Source: Apricaphanius iberus (Eukaryota > Chordata > Actinopteri > Cyprinodontiformes > Aphaniidae). Taken from it: DNA of 64,000 bases. Each line of letters starts with the position of its first letter. Position 1 is the stretch's first letter. Under the pieces are notes generated by a model that worked only from the letters and a program-made list of their open reading frames with translations, did no database searches and was not told where the DNA came from. The stretch spans positions 1,798,001-1,862,000 of the forward strand of contig JAPXFQ010002755.1 of the NCBI GenBank assembly GCA_028564705.1. The letters are read 5' to 3'. The position numbers and the translations under genes are program-made. Below are positions 51,815-57,800 of this stretch, piece by piece.

Positions 51815-54800
51815 GGGGGGTGGGGGGGGTGGGGGGGGGGGTGTGGGGGGGTGGGGGGGGGGGGGGGGGGGGGGGGGGGGGAGGGGGGGGGGGGGGTGGG
51901 TGGTGGGGGGGTGGGGGGGGGGGGGGTGGGGGGGGGTGGGTGGGGGGGGGGGGGGGGGGGGGGGGGGGGGTGTGGGGGGGGGGGGGGGGTGGGGCTCAGA
52001 TTTTATATCTTTTTTTCATTTGATTTACAATGTTTTTCAGATTCCCCTTCCCCCCCTACTTATTAAAGAAAGCAATAAGTACAAACAGCAGACAACTTGT
52101 GCAAAGGATTCGGCTGTTTGCTAGCTAAGGTTTGGTGGTCCTTTATTAGTCTTAGATCAAAGAACCTGAGATTTTAACAGGTAAATGCCTGTTTAAATTA
52201 AAAGCCACTTTCTGACAAGCAGCTCAAAGAGTGATTGTTTCATGAACAATGTGTCATCACTCTAAATCTGAGTATATCACATCTACATCACTACATAGTG
52301 ACAGATTGTTTTAAATTAGGGCTATCAAAATTACCCTGTTAACACATTAACCATTAATTCATAGAATGCGGTTCTTTTTTACGCAATTCAAATAATACCG
52401 CCCTGTTTATCTTATAATTCGCCCTCACCACATCTGTTCTCCTTCCTAACCAACCAGACTGCTTTTGGATGGTGAGGAATCGTTGGGCAGCAGGACGTGT
52501 GTGTGCATAAATGAAACGTAAATATATTCTTATTAACGTATAGTCTTTGAGTTTATATGATTAAGTTAATAAGTTGGCTTGCTAAAAGACACACAGGTTA
52601 AAAGGACCATGTATGAATGTGACTGTAGAGTTCAAACCAAAAATTCCATTGATCTTGCCTTTAATTCATTAAAAAAGTGCAGCAGCATCTGGATTTGACA
52701 TTTACACCGAAAAATGTAGTTTTTTTTTGTCAGATTTCGGAATGTTAATTGTGATTAATTCACAGCTACCCTGTCATTCATTAAATTAAAAAAATTTGTT
52801 TGACAGCCCTAGTTAAAATTATTTGTTTTCACATAAAAACTTGACATAGATATTCCTTAAACATGAGGATTAACCTTTATTCATACTCACCAGTGTGTTG
52901 CCCACAGGAGGCAGCAAATAACAGAAAAAGAATGAAGTACAGCCGTGAACAAACCAAATATGCAAGATTAATGTGTGTTGCTTAGAAGCAGAGCTGCACA
53001 AAACATTCCAAATATACTAAAAATATCAGTTCGCATGATATTTATATCCAAAGGACTGTGTAGGATGCATTAGGTAATATATTCTATGTGCCACAGCTTC
53101 ACACTTTGGCGTATCAACAACAAATTCAGGCTGTTGGATGGTCCTGACGCTGCAGATACCCGTACCCAACACAGCTGACGGCCCCCAGAATGCGAAAAGT
53201 CACAGAGTGTGTTGGAAGCGCACATCAAAGTTGGGTTCATCACAACTGATAAAGAAAACAGTTCTCAGTCATATTAACTAAAAATGATAACTAAATGTAG
53301 TTTTAACCAATAACACACCAAAAATATAATCACTGACCTATGACTTTCTAATATTGTGTCTCCCGATTGAGAAACGAAAAGATGGAAACCTTTAAGCATA
53401 TATATAAAATATTTTACTGTTTCAAAAATCAGAACGAGGTTTATGAAACACAGCAAAGAGTTTCTACAAAACTTGATTAGGAAAACAGTTCAGGATGCAC
53501 CGATCCACTTTTTTTTGTTTCCGATATCTGAGGTTCATAATCTCCCGATACCGGTCCTAACAGTACGGAATTACATAAACTGTGTGCCATCACAACAAAT
53601 GATTGTGAATTAGAAAAAGTATAAATTAAAACTAACAACAAAAGTAAAATGTCAATTTAATAATAAACATTAAGTATTGGTTTCTGCTATTGATGAACTT
53701 TAACCAATACAGTGCATAAGAATGGTATCGGCCCTGATACCAGTATTGTATCGGTGCATCCCTAAAAACAGAAGCAATGTCATAGTAATGACTGGGTTTT
53801 GTCCTCATTCCCAATGCAAAAATCATAATTTTTTTGTGTTGATTATCCCCCCCCCCAATATATCACAGAGGATAAGAGTGAGTGTCTTGTGTCCAAGTGT
53901 TCCCATCTCACCCAGCAGCCAGGCGTAGAGTCTGCGGTTCAGGGACATGTCTCTTCTTAAAACCACATGCAAAGCTGCTGAAAGGATCCGGATCATGTCA
54001 GGGCGAGTCGCCTGAAATCACACAACACATACTCTTCTGATTACATTTTCTGGATTCTTGTTACAGATTTTTACATGACCGATGCACTGCCCTAAACATC
54101 ATCAGTAATCAGTAGAGGTGGGCAATAACTGCTTACATTTTCTTGAGTAACTTTTGTGAAAAGGATATACTTTTAGGAGTAGTTTTACTACACTGTACTT
54201 TATCTTACTTGAGTAATATTTTTACGAAGTATCACCACTCTTACTTTAGTAAAAATTCTGGCTCCTCTATCCACAGCGAGTAACTTCACTGAATCAGATC
54301 AAATGCTTGTTTTAACCACAAACACCAGAGACTCACACCTACAGTTTATGATGAAGTGAAACCTCCTGTTTGTAAGCTTTATCAATTTAATTTTTTTTTC
54401 TATCTGCCTGGGCTGTTGTGCAATTTGAAGGTGAAGCGGGGGCACCTTATATAGGTCTAACATGCATACATTACATTCTGTAAATACTATTTTCATTAGT
54501 TTTGCTTAGAAAAATGTTTCATCAACTCAAATTTGTCATTTTACAATTATGTTGTGTTTTTCTATTTACTTTAGTCTTTAGAATTTGCACATAACTTTAG
54601 ATTTTTGTCCAATTACTAGGGATGCACAAACACCAAAACTGGTGTCGGGGCCGATACCATTCTTTTGTACTGGATTGTTAAAAGTTAACATACCAAGAAA
54701 GCAAGAATTTCACCGAAAATTTTAATTCTTTCTTTTAAATTTTTGGTATTGTGGTAATTTTTCTTAATATTTTATTTATTATCTAATTAATCATACTTTA

Positions 54801-57800
54801 TTGTAACAAGCAGAGAAGAAAATAAAACCTGCCTTAGAATTCATCGCCTTTCTTGTGAGGTAGAAGTTTTGGCATTGGTACTCTGTATTGTCAAGTACTC
54901 CAATCGAAGTATCTGTATCGTATCGGTTTGAAAAAAGTGGTATCGTTGCATCCCTTCCAATTACATAACCGTTAAAACACATTGTGAGCTCAAAACAAGT
55001 ACTCTATACTCGAGTAGCCTTTTAACCAAATAAGTTTTTACTCTTGAGAATGTATGAAGTCCTAAATGAAAAGTGGGGGGGAAAATGGAAGGAGACTAGT
55101 AGAGCACACAAACACACACAACATAAAACATCACAAGCAGAAGCAGATGGATTCAGACTGGAGGATCATGAGGTTTTTCTGTCCAGTTAATGACCGTTGA
55201 GAGACATTCTTTGGTTGAAAGGCAGGTCAACTCTAAGGTCTGGAACATTTTGGAAAACAAAGGGATGTTAAACTTAAATGGGAAACCGCTGTTGTGTCCA
55301 CATTTGACAACCTAGCCAATTGTTTGGTAATATTGGATCCCCAGGTGTTTTGTTAACAGAAGCCTTTCACAGGGACACAAGTTATTCAGATGAATCGTTT
55401 ATCAATGTATTAAAAAAAGGGAAAAAACATTTTTTTTCACAGAATTAAAACAGCATTTTAGCACCAACAGGGCAAGAAGACATGAAAAGACCCCTCCAGA
55501 CACTGCTTCTGTTGTAGATAGTATTTCTGGGCCTGTTTTACCCTCTGCTTGTTCTGTTTTCTTTTAAATCACACACTGAACAATACGCTGTCATGGTTAG
55601 GTCTGGACAGATAAGGAGTAAAGAGGAGCCAAAGCTGTAAGAACATTTTTACTTTAAAAAGTCAGGGAAAATACTGATCAACATCACTTGGAAGATTGGA
55701 AGAAATCGAACAAAGTTAGAGGGGTGGAGCATAGATTGGTTTGATCGTCTGATGACCTGCCAGTTGCTTCCTTCTCGCTCGTCTATCTTGGACATACATT
55801 TCAAATACAAACAGCATTGGTATTGTGACTGGAAGTTGGTCATTAAAGATTCTGCCCCGGTCTAACTTGTCTTCAGAAACTCACTTTTTGTCTAATTTCA
55901 AATTTTTGTCCAGCAGAACATCTAGGCTTGTTAGAAGCTCAGCGGCTAAATGATCCTGGACTAGACTAGACACGGAGTTCAAGCCAAATCTTTCACAGAT
56001 ATCATGTTTACCTGGCTCATGTGGAAGGGGAAGCAGAAGAGGATAAGGTCCAGAGTGCTTCTCTGCACCAAAACACTGGAGTCCTGGACCGAGGTACTAA
56101 CAGCCTCCACCTAGTGAGAGCAGACACCGAGTTGTATGTCATGTGTCAGAAATACGACGCTGAAAACTCAAACACACTCATACAATGTCGGAAATTCAAA
56201 CCATCTGAGCGGCCCTTCTGATAGGCCACAACAGGCCCAGACACAATATAAGGTCAGCAGTAAATTAGAACTACTCAGTGATTCTTCTGTCTACTGGCAT
56301 CATCTGATGCCGTGTCACTCAGAAACAACACAGCAGTTTATCTCTCTCTTTGTAGAACCTGAAGCTGGACAAAGGCAATAAAAAACAGTTTCAATTCTGC
56401 AATAAAGTGGTGCAGAGTCGTCTAGCTAATCCTTCCCACAATAAAAATGTCAGAAGTTGTGTTGCTAATGGAAGATCATGAAATCATTTCCTCAGGCTGG
56501 AGGATTTTTAGCAACATGCCATCATGTACCATGAGCTCAATGTCACTGCCCATAACGTAGAGCTGGTCCTCCATGGACAGCTTCCTGTTGAGGTGCAGCA
56601 GAACAAAGGAGACCCCAGGGAGACGAACAGAGGGGCTGGTCAGGATGCTGCCCCACAAGGCACTGTAGAAGGCCGACTGCTCCACCGCTGCAGCCACTTT
56701 CTCCAACAATGTGTTGGTTCTGTAGGAGACACACACACAGGAAAATATGAGTGGACAATAACATCTCTAAAAGGAAAGGAATCCATTGAGGGAAGCTTGA
56801 ACTGAGAACAAAAGCAATCATATAGTCGTTCCAATCACTAAAGTGAAACCGTATTTATGCACAACCTGGAATACAAGGGAGTTTTTGGTGTGTTCTGTTT
56901 ACCTCAAAGTAGAAACTAAGTGGTGTTTGGCATCATGCACAAATAAACAGTGTTCCAGTTAATGTTGTCAGGATTCCAATATGGCGACGCCCAGGTAGCC
57001 GTAGCTTTAATACCTCTTACAAACATCGTTTTAAGCTGTTCTTTCCATATACAAAACCCTCTATCATTTTGTTGGGATTAGAGGTTCTATTTGTAAGACG
57101 GATTTTAAATGCATTCTTACAAGTGTGATTTTTTTTTCCCCATTCGGAGGTTGGAATTCCAAAATATGAATACAATTAGAACACATTACAAAGAAACATA
57201 TTTATATAAATCTTAGTCTAAAACAGGTAAAGATTCATCTAAATCATGCTTTAGAATATTATAATAAAGTTAAATGCTCTCCCCCTGTGTGGGGATGTTT
57301 AACAAGACCCAACAGTAAAAAAAAACAAAATTTAAGCAATCTCTCTTCAGTTACATACAGCAACAGATGCAACAGTTTTGTCCTTAATATGATATAACCT
57401 TAGAGTTAATTACCTAATTGATAACTTAAGTACAAAAAAACAACAAATGCACTTTCTGGTTGCAAAACAAGGTGAGCAGCTTGATCCACGTTTACATTAC
57501 TGGAACTGCAGCGCCCTCTGCTGTCTGCTTCAGGTGGGGTCTATGCAATTATGACCACCCCAATTCAAAATCCAATGTACTGCAGTTAGGCCAAGATTTG
57601 GTTCTACTAATATCGAATTCAGAATTGAAGTTATTGGCTGTTTCTGCTCATATTTCCAAACAAACGGTTTAATTATTCACCTTACGATGAGCTCAGATTC
57701 TTTAAGGCTGGAAGGTCAGTGAATGTTATAGTGAGATTGTCATTTTAAAACAACAGAAACAGAATCTAACGTCATCACTAGGGCTGCACCGATGCCACTA

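Noticed and set aside
51366..52124. Three overlapping glycine-rich ORFs of over 200 residues
   Set aside because: They are translations of the G tract in all three plus frames. The tract is probably an artefact, and the ORFs have no start context or conservation signal.
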